A stretch of 32,535 nucleotides of DNA, taken from assembly GCA_001914785.1 (NCBI GenBank), contig MNDE01000177.1, positions 1 to 32,535 on the forward strand. Direction: 5' to 3'. The notes beneath the pieces are model-generated. The model worked only from the letters and a program-made list of their open reading frames with translations, did not search any database and was not told the DNA's origin. This document shows positions 1 to 7,719 of the stretch, piece by piece. Numbering within the stretch: position 1 is the stretch's first letter; each line of letters begins with the position of its first letter. Source of the DNA: Acidobacteria bacterium 13_2_20CM_57_17. Lineage in GTDB: Bacteria; Acidobacteriota; Terriglobia; Acidiferrales; UBA7541. The position numbers were made by a program, and so were the translations under genes.

Positions 1-1370
1 GCCGAAGGCGGCTTCTCAATGGTCGAAGCAGGGATCAATTCCCTCTCGCGATTAATCCAGGCCGCCAGCTCATAAACCATCAATTTCGGCACATCGGAAA
101 TCACCGCAAGACCGCCGGCCATATCTCCGTAAAGAGTGCAGTATCCGACCGCGAGTTCTGATTTGTTGCCGGTGCTGAGCACCATGGAGCCAAACTTGTT
201 GGAGAGCGCCATCAAATAATTCCCGCGGATGCGCGCCTGAATGTTCTCTTCCGTCACGTCGGCCGGCCGGTCGCCAAACGCGGGCGCCAGTGCGCGCTTA
301 TATTCTTCAAAAACATCTGTGATCGGCAAGCTGGTGAACGGAATGCCGAGATTCTTGGCCAGCGTAGCGGCGTCGCTCTTGCTGCCTGCCGAAGAAAACG
401 GTCCTGGCATGGAGACGCCGAGTACGTTTTCGGCTCCCAAGGCATCCACCGCGATGGAAGCAACGACAGCCGAATCAATGCCGCCACTCAAGCCGACCAG
501 AACTTTCTTGAAACCGCATTTACGCACGTAGTCTGCCGTGCCGGTAAGCAGCGCTTCGTAGGCATAAGCGATTTCGGTCGGCGGCTGTTTGTGAATCTCG
601 CCCTGCCCTGTCGCCGTATCAAAAAGGACGAGATCCTCTTTGAACGCCAGCGCCTGCGCGGCCACGCGCCCATCGGCGGTAATCGCCATGCTTGCGCCAT
701 CAAAAATCAGATTGTCGTCGCCGCCAACTTGGTTGACATATACCACGGGTCTTTGCTGCTTGATGGCAATGGCACGCAGCATCTCAAAGCGGAGGTTTCT
801 CTTGTCGATCGTGTAGGGTGAAGCGGAAAGATTCAGCAGGACGCTGGTTCCCTGCTTGCTAAGCTCCACGACCGGATCACGCTCGTACAAGCGCGTCGGC
901 CAGAAATTCGGGTCATTCCACACGTCCTCGCAAATGGTGATACCGAGCTTCTCGTCCTTGAAGCTGTAGACCACTTGCTTATCGGCAGGCTGAAAGTAGC
1001 GCGACTCGTCGAACACATCGTACGTCGGCAGCAGCATCTTGCTCTGCTCAAAGACGACGCGCCCGCCGCACAGCAGCGCCGCTTTGTTGGCCGCCGACTT
1101 ACCCGCGCTATTCTTCACACGTCCGGCGTAGCCGACTAGCGCCGGCAAAGGAACCTTGCCCGCGAGGGCTTTCAGTTCGTCTATGTTGCGGTCTAGAAAT
1201 GCCGGCCGTTCCAGAAGATCCTGTGGAGGATAACCGCAGAGGCAAAGCTCGGTAAAAACGGCAAGGTCCGCCCCTCGCTGCTTGGCTTGTCCCGCCAAGT
1301 CCAAAATGCGAGCGGCATTCCCTGCGAAGTCGCCAACGGTGGGGTTGAATTGCGCGAGCGCTATTTTCAT
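1..1370 (-). CDS. nadE: Glutamine-dependent NAD+ synthetase, C-terminus cut by window edge
   Basis: Makes NAD+ from nicotinate adenine dinucleotide, taking ammonia from glutamine through an N-terminal nitrilase-type glutaminase. About 456 residues are visible from the ATG at 1370; the family usually runs to about 540-570, so roughly the last 100 are outside the window. The nitrilase domain shows the expected triad: Glu41 in FTELCLCGYPP, a Lys in EQSKMLLPTYD and the Cys in ITICEDVWND. The synthetase domain has the ATP-pyrophosphatase loop LSGGIDS, encoded near 486-510, followed by the STGNKSE segment. No strong Shine-Dalgarno sequence precedes the ATG. The methyltransferase gene upstream lies on the same strand 87 bases away, so co-transcription is possible. 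Assignment is firm from the two-domain order; the missing end cannot be assessed. Confidence 0.95.
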   Translation of the reverse strand, partial: MKIALAQFNPTVGDFAGNAARILDLAGQAKQRGADLAVFTELCLCGYPPQDLLERPAFLDRNIDELKALAGKVPLPALVGYAGRVKNSAGKSAANKAALLCGGRVVFEQSKMLLPTYDVFDESRYFQPADKQVVYSFKDEKLGITICEDVWNDPNFWPTRLYERDPVVELSKQGTSVLLNLSASPYTIDKRNLRFEMLRAIAIKQQRPVVYVNQVGGDDNLIFDGASMAITADGRVAAQALAFKEDLVLFDTATGQGEIHKQPPTEIAYAYEALLTGTADYVRKCGFKKVLVGLSGGIDSAVVASIAVDALGAENVLGVSMPGPFSSAGSKSDAATLAKNLGIPFTSLPITDVFEEYKRALAPAFGDRPADVTEENIQARIRGNYLMALSNKFGSMVLSTGNKSELAVGYCTLYGDMAGGLAVISDVPKLMVYELAAWINRERELIPASTIEKPPS

Positions 1371-1457
1371 GCCCGGATATCTTTAGGATAAGGTTGGAAT
1401 CCGAAGATTGCAAATTCTGACGCTTCGCACTGCGACCCGTCTACCGCCAAAATTTTT

Positions 1458-2078
1458 TCAACCATGCTTGTCCCGTTTCCTCGCGACCAGGCTGGCGATT
1501 CCCTGCCCGGCTCGCAATTCGCGGTAAAACAAGACGCATAAGCTCGGGAATGCTTCCCGCAACTCGCCGATTTCGAGAAGGTAAGCTGGATTTCGCGGCC
1601 CACCCGGAAATTCAAGTTGCGCGCGCGTAAAGGTCTCGAGCAACAGGACACCATTCGGGCGAAGGGCGCGAACCATTTGTGGAAAAAGCGATCGTTGCAG
1701 AAACTGAATGCACAGAATCAAGTCAAACGCGTGTGCTGGGAGATGTGCGCGCTCTAGATCCGCATGCAGCAACTCAAGCCCTTGCCGATGAGTTCCGTGA
1801 ACGTCATGGAGGCTCTTGACGTGGCTCACTGGGAAGTGCATGCCGCGTGCGCGAACTTCAAGAATGTCCAAAGCAGCGCCGGAAAAATCCACCGCCGTGA
1901 CGTGCTGTCCGCGCCCTGCAAGGAACACCGCATTTCTGCCCGTGCCGCAAGCAATGTCCAGTGCCGGGCCAGAAGGCAGAAGTGGCAACAGTTCGCGGAC
2001 GATACCCGCGGGCTCCGAGGCCGTCGCCTCGGCCGCTAGCCTATGCTTGGCATCCCACTCAGCTTGGTTCGAGGGCAT
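1458..2078 (-). CDS. Class I SAM-dependent methyltransferase
   Basis: A 206-residue Rossmann-type methyltransferase. Motif I is DIACGTGRNA at about residues 40-49, followed by the acidic end of strand 2 (VTAVDFS) and the motif IV region DLILCIQFL. The length and the CGTGRNAVFLA style resemble the TehB/UbiE-like small methyltransferases; the substrate cannot be read from sequence. The ATG at 2078 sits directly after a run of six T on the coding strand, and the only plausible Shine-Dalgarno (AGGAG, 8 bases upstream) lies in the 3' arm of the hairpin at 2084-2112. Translation may therefore depend on that hairpin being open. The gene follows the Fe-S carrier gene on the same strand. Confidence 0.85.
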   Translation of the reverse strand: MPSNQAEWDAKHRLAAEATASEPAGIVRELLPLLPSGPALDIACGTGRNAVFLAGRGQHVTAVDFSGAALDILEVRARGMHFPVSHVKSLHDVHGTHRQGLELLHADLERAHLPAHAFDLILCIQFLQRSLFPQMVRALRPNGVLLLETFTRAQLEFPGGPRNPAYLLEIGELREAFPSLCVLFYRELRAGQGIASLVARKRDKHG

Positions 2079-2112
2079 AAAAAAGGCTCCTGAACTTACC
2101 GCTCAGGAGCCT
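2079..2112 (-). terminator. Hairpin plus T-run between the Fe-S carrier gene and the methyltransferase gene
   Basis: On the minus strand a perfect 10-base stem (AGGCTCCTGA paired with TCAGGAGCCT, 2084-2093 and 2103-2112) with a 9-base loop is followed at once by six T (2084-2079). This is the layout of an intrinsic terminator for the upstream erpA-like gene, whose stop lies 45 bases before the stem. The T-run abuts the ATG of the methyltransferase, and the 3' arm contains AGGAG in Shine-Dalgarno position, so the element could also act as a translational or attenuation switch. Confidence 0.75.
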
Positions 2113-2156
2113 GCAGAAAAGTTTGAAAGCGCACCGGGCGCTTCCCCTGCTCGGAA

Positions 2157-2480
2157 TTAAACGCTGAAGGAGCTGCCGCAGCCGCAGGTGCTCTTCACAT
2201 TGGGATTATTGAACTTGAATCCGGCGCCTTCAATCGTCTCGATATAATCGATCTCAATCCCGTCCAGATACATGGAGCTCATCTGGTCGACGGCGACCTT
2301 CAGCCCGTCGAACTCAAAAACCTGGTCCGCATCGGTGGTCTGGTTTTCAAACGCCATGTGATATTGGAAACCGGAGCAGCCTCCGCCCACAACGGCCACG
2401 CGTAGCGCCACCGGGACCGGGCTCTGCATGTTCATGATTTCCTTCACCTTGCTGCTTGCAACGGGCGTCAAATTGATCAT
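2157..2480 (-). CDS. erpA: ErpA/IscA/HesB-family iron-sulfur carrier
   Basis: A-type carrier of 107 residues that passes Fe-S clusters to apo-proteins in the cytoplasm. The three conserved cysteines are present: Cys35 in GGGCSGFQY and Cys99/Cys101 in the C-terminal CGCGSSFSV. Length is typical. The ATG at 2480 has AGGA five bases upstream, inside AAGAGGATTT. The ErpA versus IscA distinction is not decidable here; no isc or suf genes are near, so the symbol is tentative. Upstream lies an extended -10 promoter and a short leader that folds into a 7-base-pair hairpin. Confidence 0.92.
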   Translation of the reverse strand: MINLTPVASSKVKEIMNMQSPVPVALRVAVVGGGCSGFQYHMAFENQTTDADQVFEFDGLKVAVDQMSSMYLDGIEIDYIETIEGAGFKFNNPNVKSTCGCGSSFSV

Positions 2481-2500
2481 AAATCCTCTTGGCCTCCGCT

Positions 2501-2542
2501 CGCGGGCGTACCCGCGAAGCTATCAACACTTACATTATACCA
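2501..2542 (-). promoter_or_regulatory. Extended -10 promoter and leader hairpin of the erpA-like gene
   Basis: The minus strand reads TGGTATAAT (2542-2534), a perfect -10 with the TGn extension; TTGCGC, 19 bases further upstream, is a possible weak -35. Transcription would start near 2527, giving a leader of about 47 bases. The leader contains TCGCGGG and CCCGCGA around a 4-base loop (2500-2517), just before the Shine-Dalgarno region. The initial transcribed bases (2532-2522) carry TAAGTGTTGAT, an 11-base match to the repeats at 19223-19359. Confidence 0.6.
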
Positions 2543-2602
2543 GAACTCTCAAATGGCTGCGCAACCCTGCGTTCCTGTCATGAAACCTTGATTTCGCCGC
2601 GT

Positions 2603-2632
2603 TTCGACATGGGTATCCGCTTCGCATACAAT
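2603..2632 (+). promoter_or_regulatory. Possible promoter for a leaderless isocitrate dehydrogenase transcript
   Basis: TACAAT at 2627-2632 matches a -10 hexamer in five of six positions and is only 8 bases from the ATG at 2641, so the start of transcription would fall on or next to the start codon. A weak -35 (TTCGAC, 2603-2608) lies 18 bases upstream. No Shine-Dalgarno sequence is visible before the ATG, which fits a leaderless message. Confidence 0.4.
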
Positions 2633-2640
2633 AAGATGCA

Positions 2641-3651
2641 ATGACCAAACACAAAGTTACTCTCATCCCCGGCGAAGGAATCGGCCCGGAAGTTGCCGTC
2701 GCGACGCGCCGCATTCTGGAAGCCGCCGGCGTGCAAATCGAGTGGGAAGAGATTGCAGGACGCTCTGACAATTCCTCCGACCAGGGAAAAAGTGTAAACC
2801 AGGCGGCCGTGGAATCGGTGCGCAGGAACCGCGTTGCCCTCAAGGGTCCCATGGCCACGGCCATTGCCGGCGGCGCGCCCAGCGTCAACGTGGCCCTTCG
2901 CAAGACCCTCGATCTTTACGCCAATTTGCGCCCGGTCAAAAACGTGCCCGGTGTAAAGTCGCACTTTGAAAATGTGGACCTGATTCTCGTCCGCGAGAAC
3001 ACCGAGGACTTGTACTCCGGCCTCGAGCATGAGGTTGTTCCCGGCGTCGTCGAAAGCCTGAAAATCATCACCGAAAAAGCTTCCACGCGCATTGCGAAAT
3101 TTGCGTTTGAATATGCCAAGCGCCACGGCCGAAAAAAGATTCATGCCATACACAAAGCCAACATCATGAAGCTTTCAGACGGGTTGTTCTTGAAGTCGGT
3201 CCGCGTGATAGCCGCGAAATTCCCTGCCATCGAGTACAAGGAACTCATCGTTGACAACGCCTGCATGCAAATCGTCATGGATCCCCTGCAATTTGACATG
3301 CTCTTGCTTCCGAACCTTTACGGCGACGTAATGAGCGACCTCGCTGCGGGCCTTGTCGGAGGGTTGGGCGTTGTGCCCAGCGCGAATATCGGCGACGAAT
3401 GCGCCATGTTCGAAGCCGTACATGGTACCGCTCCGGACATCGCTGGCAAAGGGCTCGCCAATCCCACTGCCCTGCTGATGAGTGCAGCTCTGATGCTCGA
3501 TCACCTCGGCGAACAAAAGACGGCGCAGCGCATCCAGAGTGCCCTCGAGAAGGTCTACCGTGAGGGAAAACGCACGACGCGCGACGTCGGCGGCAAGGCT
3601 GGCACCGAGGAATTCGCTGACGCCGTGATTACCGCTCTCAAGCAGAAGTGA
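2641..3651 (+). CDS. icd: NAD-type isocitrate dehydrogenase
   Basis: Cytoplasmic beta-decarboxylating dehydrogenase of 336 residues, the short form of the isocitrate/isopropylmalate dehydrogenase family. It converts isocitrate to 2-oxoglutarate in the TCA cycle. Substrate-binding sequence PSVNVALRKTLDLYANLRP and ENTEDLYSGLEHEV favour isocitrate over isopropylmalate. The catalytic Lys is in HKANIMKLSDGLF and the metal-binding aspartates are in LYGDVMSDLAAG. The cofactor loop HGTAPDIAGKG has Asp after Pro, as in NAD-using members. Homoisocitrate dehydrogenase is the main alternative and cannot be excluded by motif alone. The gene is divergent from erpA and stands alone; the next plus-strand gene starts 115 bases later. 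No ribosome-binding site is seen. Confidence 0.9.
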   Translation: MTKHKVTLIPGEGIGPEVAVATRRILEAAGVQIEWEEIAGRSDNSSDQGKSVNQAAVESVRRNRVALKGPMATAIAGGAPSVNVALRKTLDLYANLRPVKNVPGVKSHFENVDLILVRENTEDLYSGLEHEVVPGVVESLKIITEKASTRIAKFAFEYAKRHGRKKIHAIHKANIMKLSDGLFLKSVRVIAAKFPAIEYKELIVDNACMQIVMDPLQFDMLLLPNLYGDVMSDLAAGLVGGLGVVPSANIGDECAMFEAVHGTAPDIAGKGLANPTALLMSAALMLDHLGEQKTAQRIQSALEKVYREGKRTTRDVGGKAGTEEFADAVITALKQK

Positions 3652-3766
3652 TTTTTGACAGAATTTCAAAAGTACTAGGAGTTCCAAATCGTTAAAATGC
3701 TTGTTTTTGGACTCTGAACGTGCCAACATTTCGGCTCGTAGCCTCGAGTGTCCTCCAGGCCGCATT

Positions 3767-4171
3767 ATGCAGCGAACTCGCTATCCAGAACGTCGGCGTA
3801 CCACGCGCCTTTCTCTTCAGATTCCTCTGACGGTGCGTTGCCGCTTGCCCGAAGGCGAAACCATCGACCTAAAGGCTTCGACCTACATCGTCAGCGCCCA
3901 CGGCGCCTTGGTTCTCATGGACACGCCTTTGATTCCCGGCCAGACGGTCAAAGTCTTCAACGAACATACGGCTAATTCGGTGGATTGTGTCGTGACTTCC
4001 TTGCGGGAAAAGCGCGAAAGACGATTCGTGGGCATCGCGTTCGTCAATCCCAATATCGATTTCTGGCACGTGGTATTCCCGAAATCCGGCACACGCCAGG
4101 CGATCCGCTCCGCGGTAACGGGAGCCCTGGTGCCGCCGGGATTCCGGCAAGAAAATACTCCTCAATTTTAA
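3767..4171 (+). CDS. PilZ-like domain protein
   Basis: A soluble protein of 134 residues if the ATG at 3767 is used; a TTG at 3701 would add 22 residues that look non-coding. It starts with an arginine-rich stretch (ERRRTTRLSL) that fits the PilZ RxxxR cyclic-di-GMP motif, followed by a six-stranded-barrel pattern and VSAHGALV, which takes the place of the (D/N)xSxxG motif but has Val-Ser with Ile where the acidic or amide residue should be. The C-terminus (GIAFVNPNIDFWHVVFP) resembles PilZ proteins of acidobacteria as I know them. Cyclic-di-GMP binding is likely from the arginines but not certain. A degenerate GGDEF protein is encoded at the far end of the window; no link is implied. Confidence 0.65.
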   Translation: MQRTRYPERRRTTRLSLQIPLTVRCRLPEGETIDLKASTYIVSAHGALVLMDTPLIPGQTVKVFNEHTANSVDCVVTSLREKRERRFVGIAFVNPNIDFWHVVFPKSGTRQAIRSAVTGALVPPGFRQENTPQF

Positions 4172-4202
4172 CGGGATTTTTCGCCGCGGATTTTGCCCAG
4201 CC

Positions 4203-4631
4203 TCAACTGCCCTTCCTTGCATAAATCTGATAAACCATCAGATAGACAATCACGCCCGTCACGCAAACATAAAACCAAAGCGGCAATGTCCATCGCGCGA
4301 TCAGCCGGTGTTTGTCGAATTTCTCCAGCCACGCGCGCCGCAGTGTAATCAAAATCATCGGCACGATTACGATCGCCAGGATCGTGTGTGAAGTCAGCAA
4401 CGTGAAGTAGACCGGCCTGATCCAGCCCTGCCCTTGAAAGAGGACCAATTGTTTCACGCGGATGTGATAAATCACATAGGACGCCAGGAAAATGGTTGAA
4501 ACGCTGAACGCCGAGATCATGAAGGCCTTGTGCACGTCGCGCTTTCCGGCCCGAATCGCCGCATAGCCTCCGGCGAGCAGCAGCGCACTGATTCCGTTGA
4601 GAGAAGCATTGAGCGCAGGTTGCGAAAACAT
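4203..4631 (-). CDS. DUF420 family membrane protein, cytochrome oxidase assembly-associated
   Basis: A 142-residue integral membrane protein with four predicted membrane helices (about residues 10-28, 38-56, 75-98 and 112-134). It shows the DUF420 features: conserved His in HKAFMISAF, YHIR, SHTILA and KHRLIARWTLP. The family includes CtaM, needed for aa3-type oxidase assembly in Firmicutes, and its place directly after ctaB fits a role in heme A or oxidase assembly; that role is inferred from family and context. The ATG at 4631 has no close Shine-Dalgarno sequence. The gap to ctaB is 48 bases, and the gene ends 31 bases from the convergent PilZ gene. Confidence 0.88.
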   Translation of the reverse strand: MFSQPALNASLNGISALLLAGGYAAIRAGKRDVHKAFMISAFSVSTIFLASYVIYHIRVKQLVLFQGQGWIRPVYFTLLTSHTILAIVIVPMILITLRRAWLEKFDKHRLIARWTLPLWFYVCVTGVIVYLMVYQIYARKGS

Positions 4632-4679
4632 GAGTGTGAGGGTGTCCTTCCTGAAGTGGTCCTTCTTAGAATCGTCTGA

Positions 4680-5573
4680 TCACCGCGGGAGTTTGTCGTA
4701 GACCATCAAGCCCAGCAACAGCGGGATGTGCAGAACCGTTGCATGCATCAACCATTTGGCGCGGGCGTTCGTCTTGTTGCTGGCGGCCCACAAGCACACC
4801 TGCACCAGGGCGGTGCTGGTAACGAGCGCTCCAAAGAAATACAGTACGCCGGCCAATCCTAGAATTGCCGGGAGCAGACTCACGCCAACGAGTGCAACCG
4901 CATACAGAATGATCTGCCGGAACGTGCGCGTGCCTTCGCGGTCGACCACCGCCAGCATCATGATGCCCGCGCGGGCGTAATCTTCGCGGTACATCCACGA
5001 GATGGCATGGAAGTGAGGAAACTGCCAAACAAACAGTATTCCGAACAGTATCCACGCACCGCGATCGAGCGACCCCGTTGCCGCCACCCAGCCGATCATC
5101 GGCGGAATCGCTCCGGGAAAAGCGCCGACGAAAGTCGCCCACACGGTACGTTTTTTCAGCGGAGTGTACGCCAGCAAGTAGCTCAAGCAGGTTGCCACGC
5201 CGAGTCCTGAAGCAAGCGCTCCCGCCGCCACGTACAAATCCACCGCCCCGGCAATCGCCAGCGCCACGCCGAAAACCAGAGCTTCCCGCGGCTGCAGCAC
5301 GCCGCTGGGCAACGGCCGCAGAGCCGTGCGCCGCATGTGGCCGTCGGACTCGCGCTCGATGTAATGATTCAACGCTGCGGTGCCCGCGGCAATGAGCATG
5401 GTGCCGAATACTGCGTGTAGCATGTGCAGCCATCCCACGGGACCGCGCGCTCCCATGTAATATCCGGCCGCCGTTGTCATCAACACGAGGAAGGAAACGT
5501 CTGGCTTCGTCAGCGCGACGTAGCCATTCGCGCGTGCGGACAGCGTCAATTCCGTGGTTCGCGCCGTGCTCAT
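4680..5573 (-). CDS. ctaB: Protoheme IX farnesyltransferase (heme O synthase)
   Basis: UbiA-family membrane prenyltransferase of 297 residues that adds a farnesyl group to heme B, giving heme O. The first Asp-rich motif is NHYIERESDGHMRRTALRPL (about 69-88), the second region includes YTPLKKRT and the loop WQFPHFHAISWMYREDYARA typical of CyoE/CtaB. Eight or nine hydrophobic helices are visible. The ATG at 5573 overlaps the ctaA stop as ATGA, so the two are translationally coupled. An open frame continues upstream to 5918, but that part is the wrong frame of ctaA. Together with CtaA it supplies heme A to an aa3-type oxidase not encoded in this window. Confidence 0.97.
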   Translation of the reverse strand: MSTARTTELTLSARANGYVALTKPDVSFLVLMTTAAGYYMGARGPVGWLHMLHAVFGTMLIAAGTAALNHYIERESDGHMRRTALRPLPSGVLQPREALVFGVALAIAGAVDLYVAAGALASGLGVATCLSYLLAYTPLKKRTVWATFVGAFPGAIPPMIGWVAATGSLDRGAWILFGILFVWQFPHFHAISWMYREDYARAGIMMLAVVDREGTRTFRQIILYAVALVGVSLLPAILGLAGVLYFFGALVTSTALVQVCLWAASNKTNARAKWLMHATVLHIPLLLGLMVYDKLPR

Positions 5574-6499
5574 CCGGTGGTTACCTGCCGTGACGCTGTC
5601 GCGGCAACTTCCCTTCCGCGCGGCACCAGCCGGTGACACGCCAGCACAACCAGTACAGAAAACGCGAAGAGCAGCGCACCCACGATCGTATGAATCACGG
5701 TCAACGTTACCATGACCGGCATCGGCTGCGGAGCATCCGCAGTCGTGAGCCGCGACCAGTAAGCCGCCAGGCCCAGCAGGAATTGCGCGCCAAAAATCGC
5801 ATGCAGCAAAATCCGTGTCCGCGATAGTTCCCGCGATTGCGAAAACCGCTTGCGCAGCGCAACCGCCGTCCAGATCACCATTCCCAGAACCAGCATGGCT
5901 CCAACTATGTGCGGCCAAATCGGAATTTCCTTATGCCGGAAGCCCGCCCCGAGAATCACCTGCAAATAGATGACGGCCGCATTGAGGATCGCCAGCGAAT
6001 GTATCGAAGGGGTCCCGCTGTCCGCCAGTTGCGGCTGTTCGGAAACCCACCACTTGCTGGTGAACACCGCGATACCCACAACGGCTCCAAAAACAATCTG
6101 CGCGAAGCACGCGTGGATGACCGGCAGCCAGTAATGAAGCAGCCGTATCACGACCTGACCACCCAGAACCGCCTGCACAGCGACGCCAAGCACCGCAATC
6201 AAGCCAAGCCAGCGCAGCCACGGCCGTTTTTCCTTCATCCAAAGCAACGCGGCCAGCGCAAGCGTCAAAAGCCCCAATCCGCCCGCGAAAACGCGATGCG
6301 AGAACTCAAACAGGTCGCCACCCTGAAGCGAAGAAAGCGGGGGAACCAACGCGCCGTGGGAAGTCGGCCAGTCCGTCACGGAAAGCGCCGCATCCTTTGA
6401 TGTAACGAGCGCGCCGGCAACAAACAGGAGAATCGTCCAGCACACCGTGAACACGGCAAACCTGTGCACACCAGGATTGTAAGTGGAAGTCATTTTCAC
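5570..6499 (-). CDS. ctaA: Heme A synthase
   Basis: COX15/CtaA-family membrane protein of 309 residues with eight predicted helices. It oxidises the C8 methyl of heme O to the formyl group of heme A. Expected residues are present: Glu65 and His68 in FEFSHRVFAG, His129 in PVIHACFAQ, His197 in WPHIVGA and His270 in VIHTIVGA. Start is GTG at 6499 or ATG at 6493, two codons later; GGTG lies just before, and neither can be preferred strongly. A promoter with perfect TATAAT lies immediately upstream, so ctaA begins its own transcript with ctaB and DUF420 rather than depending on hemH. Confidence 0.97.
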   Translation of the reverse strand: MKMTSTYNPGVHRFAVFTVCWTILLFVAGALVTSKDAALSVTDWPTSHGALVPPLSSLQGGDLFEFSHRVFAGGLGLLTLALAALLWMKEKRPWLRWLGLIAVLGVAVQAVLGGQVVIRLLHYWLPVIHACFAQIVFGAVVGIAVFTSKWWVSEQPQLADSGTPSIHSLAILNAAVIYLQVILGAGFRHKEIPIWPHIVGAMLVLGMVIWTAVALRKRFSQSRELSRTRILLHAIFGAQFLLGLAAYWSRLTTADAPQPMPVMVTLTVIHTIVGALLFAFSVLVVLACHRLVPRGREVAATASRQVTTG

Positions 6500-6515
6500 C
6501 CAATACCAGGCGCGA

Positions 6516-6544
6516 ATTATACCTTCAACTCGCTACGCTGGAAA
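6516..6544 (-). promoter_or_regulatory. Sigma70-type promoter of the ctaA-ctaB-DUF420 operon
   Basis: On the minus strand TTTCCA (6544-6539) and TATAAT (6521-6516) are separated by 17 bases. The -10 is perfect and the -35 matches four of six positions. The -35 lies in the last codons of hemH and the -10 directly after its stop. Transcription would start near 6509, 10-16 bases before the ctaA start. Confidence 0.7.
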
Positions 6545-7574
6545 GCCGAGCGGATGTCTCTCCCGCATCGATTCCCACGGCGCGCAAAACGAGATCCTTC
6601 AGCGCAGCGATAAACAGCGGTGAATCGCCCAGCGCGGGCATCATGCGGAATCTTTCTATGCCCAGCTTCTCCGCTTCCTCCCGGGCTTCGATATTAATTT
6701 CGTGGAGCGTCTCGATGTGCTCAGTGACGAACGAAATGGGCACCACCAGCATCTCTTTCACGCCTTCGTGTCCTAGCCGCTCGATTGTCCCTGTGAGCGA
6801 AGGTTGCAGCCACTTCGCCGGACCCACGCGGCTCTGGTAGCACAACAAGTGCGTCTGGGGCCAGCCAGCATATTTTTTCGTGCCCAATTCGTTGACCAGA
6901 CGCACCGTCTCTTGGATCTGCTTCGGATAAGGATCGCCCTTCTCAACCAAACTCATCGGCAAACCATGCGCGCTGAATATCAGGTGAATCCGTGAACTGT
7001 CCGGAAATTGCCGCAATACGGATCCGATTCTCTGAACCAGCGCCTGAACATAGAGTGGATGATCGTGAAAATTGTCGATGGTGCGCTCAGGAGCTCGCCC
7101 TGTGGACGGTCCCCAGTTTGCCTGATTCGCGGCGCGCCCCCATTCCTTCAGGCTGCTCAATGTCGTAGCGTAAGAATAGTGCGGATAGAGCGGCAACAAG
7201 ACGATTTCAGCCAGCTGCCCAGCCTTGCACAACGCGTCCACCGCTTCCGCCGTAAACGGATGCCAGTAACGCATCGCCGTGACTGCCACAGGATCGATGT
7301 ACGGCGAAACAGCCTCCACCAATCGAACTCGTTGCCTCTCCGTGAGCGCTCCGATCGGCGAACGTCGGCCGATTTCTGTGTAGCGCTGAGCGACGGGAAC
7401 CGACCTCCGCGAAGAAATAAGCCTGGCAATCGGGCGCCGCAGCAGTCCGAAGGGACCGAGCGGGATAATGTCGGGGTCCAAAAACAAATTCAGCAGAAAC
7501 GGCTCGACGGCCTCCAGCGAATCCGGCCCGCCGAGCTGAAACAGTACAATCCCGACTCGCTTCTTCACTGCCAA
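6525..7574 (-). CDS. hemH: Ferrochelatase
   Basis: Inserts Fe2+ into protoporphyrin IX (or coproporphyrin III in some lineages) as the last step of heme formation. The protein has 349 residues, normal for a bacterial ferrochelatase. The metal-binding His203 is in FSAHGLP and the acidic partner residues are in VTEHIETLHEI (285-292); CYQSRVGPAKWL is also diagnostic. The start is taken as TTG at 7574, because GGAG is 8 bases upstream; a GTG two codons later is possible. It follows the ccmD stop by one base, so it belongs to the ccm transcript, coupling heme production to heme export. Confidence 0.97.
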   Translation of the reverse strand: MAVKKRVGIVLFQLGGPDSLEAVEPFLLNLFLDPDIIPLGPFGLLRRPIARLISSRRSVPVAQRYTEIGRRSPIGALTERQRVRLVEAVSPYIDPVAVTAMRYWHPFTAEAVDALCKAGQLAEIVLLPLYPHYSYATTLSSLKEWGRAANQANWGPSTGRAPERTIDNFHDHPLYVQALVQRIGSVLRQFPDSSRIHLIFSAHGLPMSLVEKGDPYPKQIQETVRLVNELGTKKYAGWPQTHLLCYQSRVGPAKWLQPSLTGTIERLGHEGVKEMLVVPISFVTEHIETLHEINIEAREEAEKLGIERFRMMPALGDSPLFIAALKDLVLRAVGIDAGETSARLSSVAS

Positions 7575-7575
7575 G

Positions 7576-7719
7576 CTACTTGCTCCGGTTCAGCGTATTC
7601 TTCAAGCGTTCAATTTGTTCGCCTAGCGCCGCCGTCCGCCGCGCCACCGTAATGTAGTAAATGAAAAAGATTCCCCAGCCGATCACATAGGCTGCAAACA
7701 CGCTTCCGAGATTCTTCAT
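7576..7719 (-). CDS. ccmD: CcmD-like small membrane protein
   Basis: A 47-residue ORF starting at the ATG at 7719, whose first bases overlap the ccmC stop as ATGA, and ending one base before the hemH start. It has one membrane helix (about residues 7-25, AAYVIGWGIFFIYYITVA) followed by a basic, helical C-terminus (RRTAALGEQIERLKNTLNR). Size, topology and position after ccmC match CcmD, which helps release holo-CcmE from the CcmABC complex. CcmD proteins have little sequence conservation, so the call rests on context and topology. Confidence 0.85.
   Translation of the reverse strand: MKNLGSVFAAYVIGWGIFFIYYITVARRTAALGEQIERLKNTLNRSK

Noticed and set aside
5574..5918. Upstream extension of the ctaB frame by 115 codons
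   Set aside because: It lies inside ctaA in another frame; the ATG at 5573 overlapping the ctaA stop gives the normal protein.
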